Source of the DNA: Suilimivivens sp963650485
GTDB lineage: Bacteria > Bacillota > Clostridia > Lachnospirales > Lachnospiraceae
Assembly (NCBI GenBank): GCA_963650485.1
Contig: CAVJLN010000002.1
Coordinates: 31,155 to 95,154 of the forward strand
DNA length: 64,000 bases
Direction: 5' to 3'
Under the pieces are notes generated by a model. It was not told the origin of the DNA. It ran no database searches and saw nothing but the letters and a program-made list of their open reading frames with translations. Below are positions 40,644-49,930 of the stretch, piece after piece. A program made the position numbers and the translations under genes. Within the stretch, counting starts at the first letter, position 1. Every line of letters begins with the position of its first letter.

Positions 40644-41018
40644 ATGTTAACTAAAGTAGCAACAACAAAAGCACCTGCAGCAATTGGACCTTATTCACAG
40701 GGAATCATCGTGAACGGAATGTTATATGCATCCGGACAGATCCCGATTATTCCGGCAACCGGAGAGATCGCGCAGGGAGATATTACCGTACAGGCTAAGC
40801 AGGTAATGTTAAATATCGGAGAGATTTTAAAGGAAGCAGGAACCACCTATGAAAACGTGGTAAAGACGACCTGCTTTCTGGATGATATGGCAGATTTTGC
40901 CGCCTTTAATGCAGTATATGAGCAGTATTTTACCGGTAAGCCGGCAAGAAGCTGTGTAGCAGTAAAGCAGCTTCCGAAGAACGTCCTGTGTGAGGTAGAG
41001 GTTATTGCAGCACTGTAA
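40644..41018 (+). CDS. ridA: RidA family enamine/imine deaminase
   Basis: The 124-residue protein is full-length RidA: AIGPYSQGIIVNGMLYASGQIP (core GPYSQGI), TCFLDDMADFAAFNAVY and the active-site Arg in PARSCVAVKQLP. It hydrolyses reactive enamines and imines, such as 2-aminoacrylate made by PLP enzymes. AGAGGAG precedes the ATG. No special link to neighbouring spore genes is evident, other than same direction. Confidence 0.95.
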   Translation: MLTKVATTKAPAAIGPYSQGIIVNGMLYASGQIPIIPATGEIAQGDITVQAKQVMLNIGEILKEAGTTYENVVKTTCFLDDMADFAAFNAVYEQYFTGKPARSCVAVKQLPKNVLCEVEVIAAL

Positions 41019-41121
41019 AGTGCATACAGACCGGAGTACGGAAGAAACCCGTTACGGAAAGGCACGAAGGTGCCGTAACAGAGCTTCCGAATGAAAAACA
41101 ACGACAGGATGGTATAGATAC

Positions 41122-42048
41122 TTGAAGACAAATTCAATAGGGAATGGCTTTTTATTATTATTAGCCGCATTTATCTGGGGCATTGCTTTCGTGGCGCAGA
41201 GCGTCGGGATGGATTATCTTGGTCCGCTTTCTTTTGGTGCATCACGGTTTTTGCTGGGAGCTGTCGTGCTGCTTCCCGTGATTGCATTCCGGAGAAAGCA
41301 GAATCAGAAGAAGGGAATTGCGCCTGCCGGTGCGAGGATTACCTGGATCGGAGGAATCTGCTGTGGACTGGCCTTGTGTGCAGCATCGACCCTGCAGCAG
41401 ATTGGAATTCAGTACACCTCGGTTGGCAAAGCCGGATTTATTACGACACTGTATATTATTATTGTGCCGATTCTGGGAATTTTCCTTAAGAAAAAGGTGC
41501 CCGGGAAGGTCTGGCCCTGTGCCGTGCTTGCAGCAGTCGGTATGTATCTGCTCTGCATGAGTGAGAGTCTGCAGATCGGAAGGGGAGATGTTCTTGTCCT
41601 TTTCTGTGCATTTCTGTTTTCGGTACAGATTCTGCTTGCGGATCATTTCGTGCAGCTTGCCGATCCGGTGGAGATTTCCTGTATTCAGTTTCTGACCTCA
41701 GGAGTGATTCTCACTATTTTGATGTTTGTATTTGAAACACCCCATTGGTCCAATTTCGTGGCAGCATGGCTTCCGATTGCTTATGCCGGAATCATGTCAA
41801 GCGGAGTGGCATACACCCTGCAGCTTATAGGGCAGAAAAATATGGATCCGACGATTGCTTCGCTTCTGCTATCCATGGAATCAACCTTTTCCGTGCTGGC
41901 AGGATGGGTGATTTTAAAACAAAAGCTGACGGTTAAGGAGCTCATTGGCTGTGTGCTGATGTTTACGGCTGTTATTCTGGTACAGCTTCCCGGGAAATCG
42001 AAAGGCGAAAGCTCCGGGGGAAAGAGGGCTGAACAGAATATGGAATAG
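41122..42048 (+). CDS. EamA/RhaT family transporter
   Basis: A TTG start with AGGATGG upstream gives 308 residues and about ten membrane spans. Two EamA repeats are visible: FLLLLAAFIWGIAFVAQ with LGPLSFGASRFLLGA in the first half, and VLVLFCAFLFSVQILLADHF with YAGIMSSGVAYTLQLIGQK and PTIASLLLSMESTFSVLAGW (each only partly quoted as core) in the second. Such carriers export metabolites or amino acids. Substrate cannot be assigned. It precedes spoVAE by 104 bp. Confidence 0.88.
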   Translation: MKTNSIGNGFLLLLAAFIWGIAFVAQSVGMDYLGPLSFGASRFLLGAVVLLPVIAFRRKQNQKKGIAPAGARITWIGGICCGLALCAASTLQQIGIQYTSVGKAGFITTLYIIIVPILGIFLKKKVPGKVWPCAVLAAVGMYLLCMSESLQIGRGDVLVLFCAFLFSVQILLADHFVQLADPVEISCIQFLTSGVILTILMFVFETPHWSNFVAAWLPIAYAGIMSSGVAYTLQLIGQKNMDPTIASLLLSMESTFSVLAGWVILKQKLTVKELIGCVLMFTAVILVQLPGKSKGESSGGKRAEQNME

Positions 42049-42075
42049 GAGCAGAAGAGTCTGTTCGGATTTATG

Positions 42076-42104
42076 GTATGAAATCCAGAAAAATGCAGAT
42101 ACTC
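42076..42104 (+). promoter_or_regulatory. Sigma-G-like promoter of spoVAE
   Basis: GTATG and GATACTC are 17 bp apart, five of seven -10 matches. It is about 50 bp before the spoVAE ATG and inside the frame that opens at 42078, which argues against that earlier start. Confidence 0.45.
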
Positions 42105-42152
42105 ATAAGAAAGAGATGCAGGTTTTTATTTGCAGAATTTCAGGAGGGTAGG

Positions 42153-42503
42153 ATGGATTATTTCAATGCGTTCTGGGTTGGAGGATTGATCTGTGCAATG
42201 GTACAGATCCTTATGGAAAAAACGAAACTGATGCCGGGCAGAATCATGGTGTTACTGGTTTGTTCGGGGGCTGTATTAAGCTTTCTTGGCCTCTATGAAC
42301 CATTTAAGGAATTTGCAGGAGCAGGAGCAGCCGTTCCGCTGCTCGGCTTCGGGCATGTTCTGATGAAGGGAGTTAAGGAAGCAGTAAATGAAAGCGGATT
42401 TATGGGCATTTTTGAAGGCGGATTTCGGGCAGGTGCCGTCGGCTGCAGTGCAGCGCTGGTACTCGGACTGATTACAGCTTTTATGTCCAGAAATAAGGTA
42501 TGA
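42153..42503 (+). CDS. spoVAE: Stage V sporulation protein AE (SpoVAEB type)
   Basis: The start is ATG 42153, preceded by AGGAGGG; the same frame opens at 42078 but gives an unlikely basic tail. The 116-residue membrane protein shows AFWVGGLICAMVQILMEK (core FWVGGLICA), EFAGAGAAVPLLGFGHVL and a C-terminal span, as in SpoVAE. It is a channel subunit for dipicolinate. It is last of the scattered spoVA genes, 1.85 kb after spoVAB and 6.2 kb after spoVAD. Confidence 0.93.
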   Translation: MDYFNAFWVGGLICAMVQILMEKTKLMPGRIMVLLVCSGAVLSFLGLYEPFKEFAGAGAAVPLLGFGHVLMKGVKEAVNESGFMGIFEGGFRAGAVGCSAALVLGLITAFMSRNKV

Positions 42504-42582
42504 TGGCAGATTGTGAGAGCGCAAAGTACGGAACAATCTGATTGACATCAACAGATAATATCAGGAAGCAGGTAGGAAAATA

Positions 42583-44427
42583 ATGAACGAAAGACTCTTA
42601 AGCTTACGAAATCAAATGAAGGAAGCTGGCGTTCACTGTGTAGTAATCCCAACCTCGGATTATCACAACAGTGAATATGTCAGTGATTTTTTTATGGCAA
42701 GAAAATATTTCAGCGGTTTTACCGGATCGGCGGGAACGCTCGTGGTAATGCCTGATGAGGCAGTCCTGTTTACCGATGGCAGATATTTCATTCAGGCAGC
42801 GAAGGAGCTGGAAGGCTCCGGGATCACCTTAATGAAAATGGGAGAACCGGGAGTTCCCACAATGACTGAATATGTCGATCAGAAGCTGCAGCAGGGCTGG
42901 ACGCTCTGCTTTGACGGCAGAGTGCTCACCTCCTCTAAGGGAAGTGAGCTTGAAGAAATTGCAAAGAAGCATGAGGGACAGGTACGCTTTGACCTTGATC
43001 TGTGTGATGCAGCGTGGGAAAAACGCCCGGCACTCATTCATCATCCGGTCTGGGCTCTTTCCGAAGAATACGCCGGAGAGAGCGTGGAAGACAAGCTTGC
43101 AAGAGTCCGGGGCGAGATGGAAAAGGAAGAGGCAGGCATCCATGTGCTCACCTCCCTTGATGATATTGCATGGCTTTATAATATTCGAAGCAATGACGTG
43201 GAATGCTGCCCGGTAGTATTAGCTTATACGATGGTAACAAAGGAGCGTGCGCTGCTGTTTGCACAGGAGGGCTTTGCAGCAGGAGATGATACTTCAGCAA
43301 GAGAACGGATGGAAAAGGCTGGAGTAGAGATTTATCCGTATGACAGCTTTTATGAAATGTTGGGCAGCGTGGCAGCGCAGGCCACGAAGGAAGAAAAGAG
43401 AGCGAAAGTCTGGATCGATGAATCGCAGGTGAATTTCCGCGTGCTGAAGGAATTACAACAGCTTTGTGAGGAGAAAAGTGCGCAGACCGGCACGAAGCTT
43501 CTAAATAAGGAAAATCCGACCACCCTGATGAAAGCCATCAAAAATGAGACAGAGATGCAGCATACCCGCAGGGCACATATCAAGGATGCGGTAGCGGTAA
43601 CAAGGTTTATGTACTGGCTAAAGAAGAATGTGGGTACCATTCCGATGGATGAGGTGTCTGTTGCGGAGCATATCGATGGATTGAGGGCACAGCAGGAAGG
43701 ATTTCTGGAGCTGAGTTTTCCAACGATCAGTGCTTACGGAACCAATGGCGCGATCATTCATTACGGTGCACAGAAGGAGACCTGTGCGGCATTAAAGCCG
43801 GAAGGGATGCTGATGATTGACAGCGGCGGGCATTACATAGACGGAACGACCGATATCACGAGAACCTTTATCTTAGGGCCGGTAACCCCGCAGATGAAGC
43901 AGCATTATACGCTGGTGCTTCGTGCCATGCTTTCTATGCGTGCAACCAGGTTCCTGCATGGCTGCACCGGAGCAAACTTAGACATCCGTGCCAGAGAAGT
44001 GCTTTGGGAGCATGGACTGGACTATAAGCATGGAACCGGCCATGGTGTTGGAAATCTTCTGAATGTCCATGAAGGTCCGCAGAGCTTTCGCTGGAAGATT
44101 CTTCCGGATGCCGGAAAGCCGGCTGTTTTTGAGGAAGGCATGATAACAAGCGATGAGCCGGGAATTTATCTGGAAAACCAGTACGGAATCCGTATTGAGA
44201 ATGAAATTCTCTGTCGTAAGGGTGAAGAGAACGAGTATGGTCAGTTCATGTATTTTGAGGATCTGACCTTTGTACCGATTGATCTTGACGGCGTGGAATT
44301 GAGCCAGATGAGTGACCTTGATAAGGAGCGCCTGAACGACTATCATGCGGCAGTGTATGAGAAACTGAAGCCCTATTTTGAGGGTGAGGAGCTGACCTGG
44401 CTTCGTCATGTGACGAGGGCAGTCTGA
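42583..44427 (+). CDS. M24B family aminopeptidase P (Xaa-Pro aminopeptidase)
   Basis: The 614-residue protein has two creatinase-N-like domains (about 1-300) and a C-terminal M24 pita-bread domain. Metal ligands are visible in MIDSGGHYIDGTTDITRTF (Asp, Asp), HGTGHGVGNLLNVHEGP (His), DEPGIYLEN (Glu) and IENEILCR (Glu). It releases an N-terminal residue before proline in cytoplasmic peptides. The length of about 600 is that of the eukaryote-like long form common in gut bacteria. GGTAGGA precedes the ATG. Confidence 0.93.
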   Translation: MNERLLSLRNQMKEAGVHCVVIPTSDYHNSEYVSDFFMARKYFSGFTGSAGTLVVMPDEAVLFTDGRYFIQAAKELEGSGITLMKMGEPGVPTMTEYVDQKLQQGWTLCFDGRVLTSSKGSELEEIAKKHEGQVRFDLDLCDAAWEKRPALIHHPVWALSEEYAGESVEDKLARVRGEMEKEEAGIHVLTSLDDIAWLYNIRSNDVECCPVVLAYTMVTKERALLFAQEGFAAGDDTSARERMEKAGVEIYPYDSFYEMLGSVAAQATKEEKRAKVWIDESQVNFRVLKELQQLCEEKSAQTGTKLLNKENPTTLMKAIKNETEMQHTRRAHIKDAVAVTRFMYWLKKNVGTIPMDEVSVAEHIDGLRAQQEGFLELSFPTISAYGTNGAIIHYGAQKETCAALKPEGMLMIDSGGHYIDGTTDITRTFILGPVTPQMKQHYTLVLRAMLSMRATRFLHGCTGANLDIRAREVLWEHGLDYKHGTGHGVGNLLNVHEGPQSFRWKILPDAGKPAVFEEGMITSDEPGIYLENQYGIRIENEILCRKGEENEYGQFMYFEDLTFVPIDLDGVELSQMSDLDKERLNDYHAAVYEKLKPYFEGEELTWLRHVTRAV

Positions 44428-44521
44428 GCTGCCATGCATAGGAGAAATGGATCCAGTGGATCTATTTTGAGTACAGTTCAGCATACAGAAATATTCTTAT
44501 GCAGAAGAAAGCAGGTAGACT

Positions 44522-45331
44522 ATGATACCGGATGTAAATCAGGATGCAGCAGGCATCCTAAAAAATATGGAATGTTTTGCACTTGATATGGATGGAACCA
44601 TCTATTTAGGGGAGCAGTGGATTGATGGCGCGCGCGAATTTTTAAGTGCGGTGGAGGCCGCAGGCAAAAAGTATGTCTTTCTGACGAACAATTCTTCTAA
44701 AAATCCACAGGTTTATGTGCAGAAGCTTTCCCGGATGGGCTTAGAGGTTACGGAGCAGAAGATTGTCACATCCGGACAGGCGACGATTGCTTATTTAAAG
44801 AAGCATTTCCCTGAGAAAAGGGTATTTTTACTGGGAAATGAACTGCTTACCGAAGAATTTATGCAGGAAGGAATCGTGTTGGATTCCGAATCCCCGGAGG
44901 TCGTAGTGGTTGGCTTTGACACGACCCTTACCTATGAGAAGATGTGCAGGGTCTGTGATTTTGTCCGCGCAGGCCTGCCGTACCTTTCCACGCATCCGGA
45001 TTATAACTGCCCGACAGAGACAGGCTTTATCCCCGATGCAGGCGCGATTCATGCGTTTATCAAGGCATCGGCGGGAAGAGAGCCGGATCATATCATTGGA
45101 AAGCCAAACCGTGATATTATGGACTATCTGGCTGCACGGGAAGGTGTGGATCAGGCACACACGGCGATGGTCGGTGACCGGCTTTATACCGATGTGGCAG
45201 CAGGAGTAAACAACGGCTATACGGGAATTCTCGTACTGAGCGGAGAGGCAACGATGGAGGATGTGAAGACCTCGGAGGTTGAGCCGGATCTTATTTTCGA
45301 TTCGGTTAAGGATATGATCCCATTTCTGTAA
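44522..45331 (+). CDS. HAD-IIA family phosphatase (NagD-like)
   Basis: The 269-residue protein has the four HAD motifs: DMDGTIYLG (nucleophile Asp), LTNNSSKNP, the Lys in GKPNRDIMDY, and VGDRLYTDVAAGVN. The cap between motifs II and III is of the C2A type, as in NagD. Members remove phosphate from nucleotides or small sugar phosphates. Substrate is unknown. A remnant of the dispersed repeat (TACAGTTCAGCATACAG) lies just upstream. Confidence 0.9.
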   Translation: MIPDVNQDAAGILKNMECFALDMDGTIYLGEQWIDGAREFLSAVEAAGKKYVFLTNNSSKNPQVYVQKLSRMGLEVTEQKIVTSGQATIAYLKKHFPEKRVFLLGNELLTEEFMQEGIVLDSESPEVVVVGFDTTLTYEKMCRVCDFVRAGLPYLSTHPDYNCPTETGFIPDAGAIHAFIKASAGREPDHIIGKPNRDIMDYLAAREGVDQAHTAMVGDRLYTDVAAGVNNGYTGILVLSGEATMEDVKTSEVEPDLIFDSVKDMIPFL

Positions 45332-45432
45332 TGCTTCCATACAGCAGGAAGCATCTGCTGTTGATGTCAGAAAAGGGCATTAAGGAATAACAGAGAGACA
45401 AATGCAGACCATGAGCGGATATAGGAGGATAC

Positions 45433-48400
45433 ATGGCGCTACAGTTTTATTTTGGACCGTCCGGTTCCGGAAAAAGCAAAAAACTTCATCAGGACGTTCT
45501 TTCTATGGCGGCAAAGAATCCGGACTGTAATTTCCTGTTTCTGGTTCCGGACCAGTTCACCATGCAGACGCAGATGGATCTCGTAAAGGAAAGTCCAAAT
45601 GGTGGAATTATGAATATCGATGTGTTGAGTTTTGGCAGACTCACACATCGTATTTTTGAAGAAACCGGATATGGAAGGAAGCCGGTTCTGGATGATACCG
45701 GTAAAAGTCTGGTGCTTCGCAAGGTTGCTTCTTCGGTGCAGGAGGAGCTTCCGGTTCTGTCAAAGAATCTGAATAAAATCGGTTATATTCATGAAATCAA
45801 ATCTGCAATTTCCGAATTTAAGCAATATGGATTATCGGTGGAGCGCGTCGGAGAACTGGCGGAATTCGCAAAGGGACGCGGTACATTATATTATAAGTTA
45901 AAGGATTTAAAGACGTTATATCAGGCGTTTGATGCGTACGTGGCAGAGCGGTTCGTGACAACGGAGGATACGCTTGCCCTGTTATCACAGGCGGTTCATG
46001 AGTCGAGAATTATGAAAAACAGTGTGGTCATTTTTGATGGATTCACCGGTTTTACGCCGATCCAGTACCGACTGATTGCAGAACTGATGGAATTATCCCA
46101 TAGGGTCATTGTATCGGTAACCTTGGGAGAGGGAGAAAATCCTTACCATATTACCGGTGAGCAGGAATTATTCTATTTAAGTAAGAAGACGGTCCGGGAT
46201 CTGCAGAAATGGGCACAGAAGGGAAATGTCCGGCAGGCACAGGACGTTTATCTTGGAAAAGACGGACTGCCGCGATTCCGGGAGAGCCGGGAGCTTTCTC
46301 ATCTGGAAAAGCAGATATTCCGTTATCCGTTGATACCCTATGAGTATCCACAGCAGGAATCCACACCGGAGATTCAGATCTTCGAAGCACTGAACCCTGC
46401 ACAGGAGGTTCGCAGAGCCTGCATTTTAATCAAAAAGCTGGTGTTGGAAGAGAATTACTGCTGCCGGGATATTGCTGTGGTGACGGGAGATCTGGCTGCC
46501 TACGGAGATTTCTTTGAACGGGAAGCCGAAACGTACGATATCCCGGTATTTATTGACCGGACGCGTGGAATTCTATTGAATCCATTTCTGGAATACATAC
46601 GGAGTGCCCTGCGGATTGTCCTGCAGAATTTCAGCTATGAGGCGGTCTTTCATTATCTGCGGAGCGGACTTGCGGACTTTACGATGGAAGAGACGGATAT
46701 TCTCGAAAATTATATTCTGGCAACCGGAATCCGGGGCAGGAAGAAATGGGGAGAGCTTTTTACAAGGAATGCGACTACTCAGATCAATGAGCTGAGGGAA
46801 CGTCTTTACAGCCAGATCGCCCCTCTTCTGGATAAGCAGGAATCGGCATCCGGTTATGTAAAAGCGTTATATGACTTTATTGTGAAGGGGAACATTCAGG
46901 AAAAGCTGCTTGCCTTTGAAGAACAGTTCCGGGCAGAAGGAGAAGAAGAACGGGCGAGGGAATATGCACAGATTTATCGTCTTGTAATGGAGCTTCTGAC
47001 ACAGATGGAGGGACTTTTGAGCGATGAGGCACTTTCCCTGCAGGAGTTTGCCGATATTCTGGATGCCGGCTTTGCAGAGATAGAGGTCGGAACCATTCCG
47101 GGAGGCGTGGATCGTGTGATCATCGGTGATATGGAGCGAACCCGCTTAAATCAGGTGAAGGTGCTGCTCTTCCTAGGCGTAAACGATGGAAACATTCCGG
47201 GAAACGCAAATAAGGGTGGAATTATTTCGGATATTGACCGGGAGTTTTTGAAGGGATCGGAAATTGAACTGGCACCGACACCCAGGCAGCAGATGTTTAC
47301 ACAGAGACTGTATTTATACATGAATATGACGAAGCCCTCCGAGCGGCTGTATCTGTCCTATGCCCGGATCAGCAGCGATGGAAAGACACTTCGGCCTTCT
47401 TATCTGATTGATACGATGAAGGCACTTTTTCCACGGGCTTACCGAGGAAATCTGCCGGAAGCGGAAGAAACGGTATGCGAGTGGATTATGGGGAAGAAGG
47501 ATGCACTTCCTTATGTGGCCAGAGAGCTGCGTGAGCGTGCCCGGGGGAGAAGGGGAGGCATGACGGACGAGGAGTTTTTCAGTCTTTGCCGGATCTACTG
47601 GGAGGATTCTTCCTTCCGGGGGCAGATGGAAAAGCTTGTAGAGGCAGCATATGAGCATTATGAGCACAAGCCGCTGAGTGAAATGATTGCGAGAATGATC
47701 TATGGAACCGTGCTCGAAAACAGTGTCAGCCGTCTGGAACGTTATGCGGCATGTGCCTATGCACACTTTCTGCAATATGGCCTAGGTCTTAAGGAGAGAG
47801 AAGAATTCCGGCTTGAGAATGCAGATCTTGGAAACATTTACCATGAGGTGCTGGAGATGTTTTCCCATCAACTGAACGAGCAAGGCTATACCTGGCTGGA
47901 TTTCCCGCAGGAAGAGGGAGAACAGCTTCTGTGGGAGACTCTTGAGAACTGTGCGATGCAGTATGGTGAAACCATTCTTTACAGCTCTGCGCGGTATCAG
48001 TATATGCTCAGACGGATGTACCGGATTCTGAAACGGACGATCTGGGCGTTAAAGGAGCAGCTAAAGAGCGGGAAATTCGTTCCGAAAGCATTCGAGATGA
48101 GTTTTGCACAGGTGGAGAATCTGGATGCTGTGAATATTGCCCTTTCGGATGAGGAGAAGATGAAGCTCCGTGGCAGGATTGACCGGCTAGATACCTATGA
48201 GGATGAAGAGCACGTATATGTAAAGGTCATTGATTACAAATCGGGAAATAAGAAGTTTGATCTCGCAGCCGTTTACTATGGTCTGCAGCTGCAGCTCATA
48301 GTCTATATGAATGTGGCAACCGAAATTATGAAGAAAACTCATCCGGATAAGGAGATCATTCCGGCAGCGCTGCTTTATTATCATGTGAACGATCCGATGC

Positions 48401-48855
48401 TTAAAACGGAAGAGGAGCTGAGCCCCGAGCAGGTCAATGAGCAGCTTTTAAAGGAGCTTCGTATGAACGGACTTGTAAATGACAGCGAGGAGGTCATCAC
48501 GCTTCTGGATGGAAGCTTTGCAGCCAAGTCCGCCGTTATTCCGGTGGAACGGAAAAGTGACGGTTCCCTGTCGGCACGGTCGAGCGTAATAAGCCGTCAG
48601 GATTATGAAGTGATTTCAAGTTATGTAAACTACAAAATACACCAGTTTGGGACGGAAATTCTTAAGGGGAATATTGCGGTGAATCCCTGTGAGCAGGGAA
48701 GTACGGATTCCTGTACCTATTGTACCTTCCGTGAAATCTGTGACTTTGACGGAAAGATACCAGGTTTTACCAAACGAAAACCCGGAAATGGGATGGATGT
48801 CCTTAAAGATGAACCGGATATTATAGAAAAAATGACAGCTATTCAGAACACATAA
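45433..48855 (+). CDS. addB: AddAB nuclease-helicase subunit B
   Basis: The 1140-residue protein has a Walker A motif at the N-terminus (FGPSGSGKSKK) and a C-terminal RecB-type nuclease with RGRIDRLDTY and KVIDYKSGNKKF. Cysteines at 774, 1094, 1097 and 1103 match, with a constant offset of 27, the four iron-sulfur ligands I recall in Bacillus AddB, so the [4Fe-4S] staple is intact. With AddA it processes double-strand ends for recombination. GGAGG precedes the ATG. AddA is normally adjacent; here a lipoprotein gene lies between. Confidence 0.96.
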   Translation: MALQFYFGPSGSGKSKKLHQDVLSMAAKNPDCNFLFLVPDQFTMQTQMDLVKESPNGGIMNIDVLSFGRLTHRIFEETGYGRKPVLDDTGKSLVLRKVASSVQEELPVLSKNLNKIGYIHEIKSAISEFKQYGLSVERVGELAEFAKGRGTLYYKLKDLKTLYQAFDAYVAERFVTTEDTLALLSQAVHESRIMKNSVVIFDGFTGFTPIQYRLIAELMELSHRVIVSVTLGEGENPYHITGEQELFYLSKKTVRDLQKWAQKGNVRQAQDVYLGKDGLPRFRESRELSHLEKQIFRYPLIPYEYPQQESTPEIQIFEALNPAQEVRRACILIKKLVLEENYCCRDIAVVTGDLAAYGDFFEREAETYDIPVFIDRTRGILLNPFLEYIRSALRIVLQNFSYEAVFHYLRSGLADFTMEETDILENYILATGIRGRKKWGELFTRNATTQINELRERLYSQIAPLLDKQESASGYVKALYDFIVKGNIQEKLLAFEEQFRAEGEEERAREYAQIYRLVMELLTQMEGLLSDEALSLQEFADILDAGFAEIEVGTIPGGVDRVIIGDMERTRLNQVKVLLFLGVNDGNIPGNANKGGIISDIDREFLKGSEIELAPTPRQQMFTQRLYLYMNMTKPSERLYLSYARISSDGKTLRPSYLIDTMKALFPRAYRGNLPEAEETVCEWIMGKKDALPYVARELRERARGRRGGMTDEEFFSLCRIYWEDSSFRGQMEKLVEAAYEHYEHKPLSEMIARMIYGTVLENSVSRLERYAACAYAHFLQYGLGLKEREEFRLENADLGNIYHEVLEMFSHQLNEQGYTWLDFPQEEGEQLLWETLENCAMQYGETILYSSARYQYMLRRMYRILKRTIWALKEQLKSGKFVPKAFEMSFAQVENLDAVNIALSDEEKMKLRGRIDRLDTYEDEEHVYVKVIDYKSGNKKFDLAAVYYGLQLQLIVYMNVATEIMKKTHPDKEIIPAALLYYHVNDPMLKTEEELSPEQVNEQLLKELRMNGLVNDSEEVITLLDGSFAAKSAVIPVERKSDGSLSARSSVISRQDYEVISSYVNYKIHQFGTEILKGNIAVNPCEQGSTDSCTYCTFREICDFDGKIPGFTKRKPGNGMDVLKDEPDIIEKMTAIQNT

Positions 48856-48945
48856 GCAAAGCCACATAGAGGCGGTCTTGCCAATGAAATTCTGAATAGC
48901 TGCAAAAGATGTCAGAGCAGATGACCTATGTGCAGGAAAAACTGC

Positions 48946-49707
48946 TTATTCTGCAACCTGGAAATTTACAGGAGACAAGTCATTTAACGGTGTGAACAGA
49001 GCAAAGAACTCATCTTCCGTGGTGATCGTGGTATCTACGGTTTCCCCAAAGATATCATCATCGGTATGTTCAAATCCGCTGAAGCTGGCAGTTCCGTCCT
49101 CTGCATACTCAACGCTGACGGACTTGGTATAGTATAATCCGCCGGTTTCGGGGCTGACCTTCATTTCACCGTACTGGTAACGATCTATTAAGTACAGAAT
49201 ACCGTTGGCGCAGTAGAGAGGATAACCGGTTCCGCCGGAAGTATAGCTTCCAAGGTTCATGATCTGACCTTCTGTATTGTATCCGTAAAAGGATACGCTC
49301 ATAGCGGCCATCGTGTCATCATCCCACTGATACAGGAAGTCGGAAATAACCAGAAGATCCTTGTCGGAGCCGTCTACAGTGATGTAGGCATAACCTTCGG
49401 TTCCTGCGGTCAGATAGCTGATGATCTCATCATAGGAGGCAAAGGTATTTACGCCTGCGCGCTCCTGTACGAAATCATCAGGGATGAAATCTTCACTCAC
49501 TTCGACTTCGGCTTCTTCCTCTGTTGCATCTGCTTCAGATGCTTCTGTATCCGCTTCAGCAGTGTCTTCTGTGGTGGTTTCCGCAGCTTCGGTGCTTTCC
49601 TCCGTAACGGTTGCTGTATCTTCCGCAGAGGAAGCTGTACCGCATCCGGTCAGGCTGCTTAAAACCAGTGCTGCAGATAATAATAATGCTGCATTTCTTC
49701 TTCTCAT
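48946..49707 (-). CDS. Secreted lipoprotein of unknown function
   Basis: The 253-residue protein has a lipoprotein signal (RRRNAALLLSAALVLSSL then LTGC, with Cys22 as lipid site). An acidic Thr/Glu/Ala linker covers residues 25-75. The soluble domain of about 170 residues has no catalytic motif I recognise (YDEIISYLTAGTEGYAYI is its start). AGGAGG precedes the ATG. It lies on the opposite strand between addB and addA, with its own promoter and palindrome. Confidence 0.85.
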   Translation of the reverse strand: MRRRNAALLLSAALVLSSLTGCGTASSAEDTATVTEESTEAAETTTEDTAEADTEASEADATEEEAEVEVSEDFIPDDFVQERAGVNTFASYDEIISYLTAGTEGYAYITVDGSDKDLLVISDFLYQWDDDTMAAMSVSFYGYNTEGQIMNLGSYTSGGTGYPLYCANGILYLIDRYQYGEMKVSPETGGLYYTKSVSVEYAEDGTASFSGFEHTDDDIFGETVDTTITTEDEFFALFTPLNDLSPVNFQVAE

Positions 49708-49740
49708 AATAGGTTCCTCCTTGTTGCCGGGAAATCGTTC

Positions 49741-49792
49741 CCGGTAATATATTACCGGCTCTTATATTAGCATTATTTTTACAGAAAAGCAA
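49741..49792 (-). promoter_or_regulatory. Promoter and 18-bp palindrome of the lipoprotein gene
   Basis: On the minus strand, TTGCTT (49792-49787) and TAATAT (49769-49764) are 17 bp apart. A perfect palindrome, CCGGTAATATATTACCGG (49741-49758), covers the expected RNA start, a position typical for a repressor site. Confidence 0.65.
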
Positions 49793-49871
49793 ACGATAAA
49801 TTCTTAAGAATCTGTAAAGCTAAGGAAATGCTTTTATCAGCGTTTTCCTATGAATCCGGGGGGCGCTGTGC

Positions 49872-49891
49872 TATACTATAGACAATTGTCT
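49872..49891 (+). promoter_or_regulatory. -10 box and dyad before addA
   Basis: TATACT (49872) is followed by the perfect 12-bp palindrome AGACAATTGTCT (49880-49891) at the likely RNA start. No good -35 is seen. It does not match the Gram-positive LexA box that I know. Confidence 0.35.
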
Positions 49892-49930
49892 GGCACCAAA
49901 TGGTAACAGATGCAGAAGGGAGAGAATATT

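Noticed and set aside
45361..45432. Leader element before addB
   Set aside because: Only a ribosome site was seen; no stable hairpin or known motif.
49484..49747. Ser/Val-rich plus-strand frame
   Set aside because: It mirrors the acidic linker of the lipoprotein gene.
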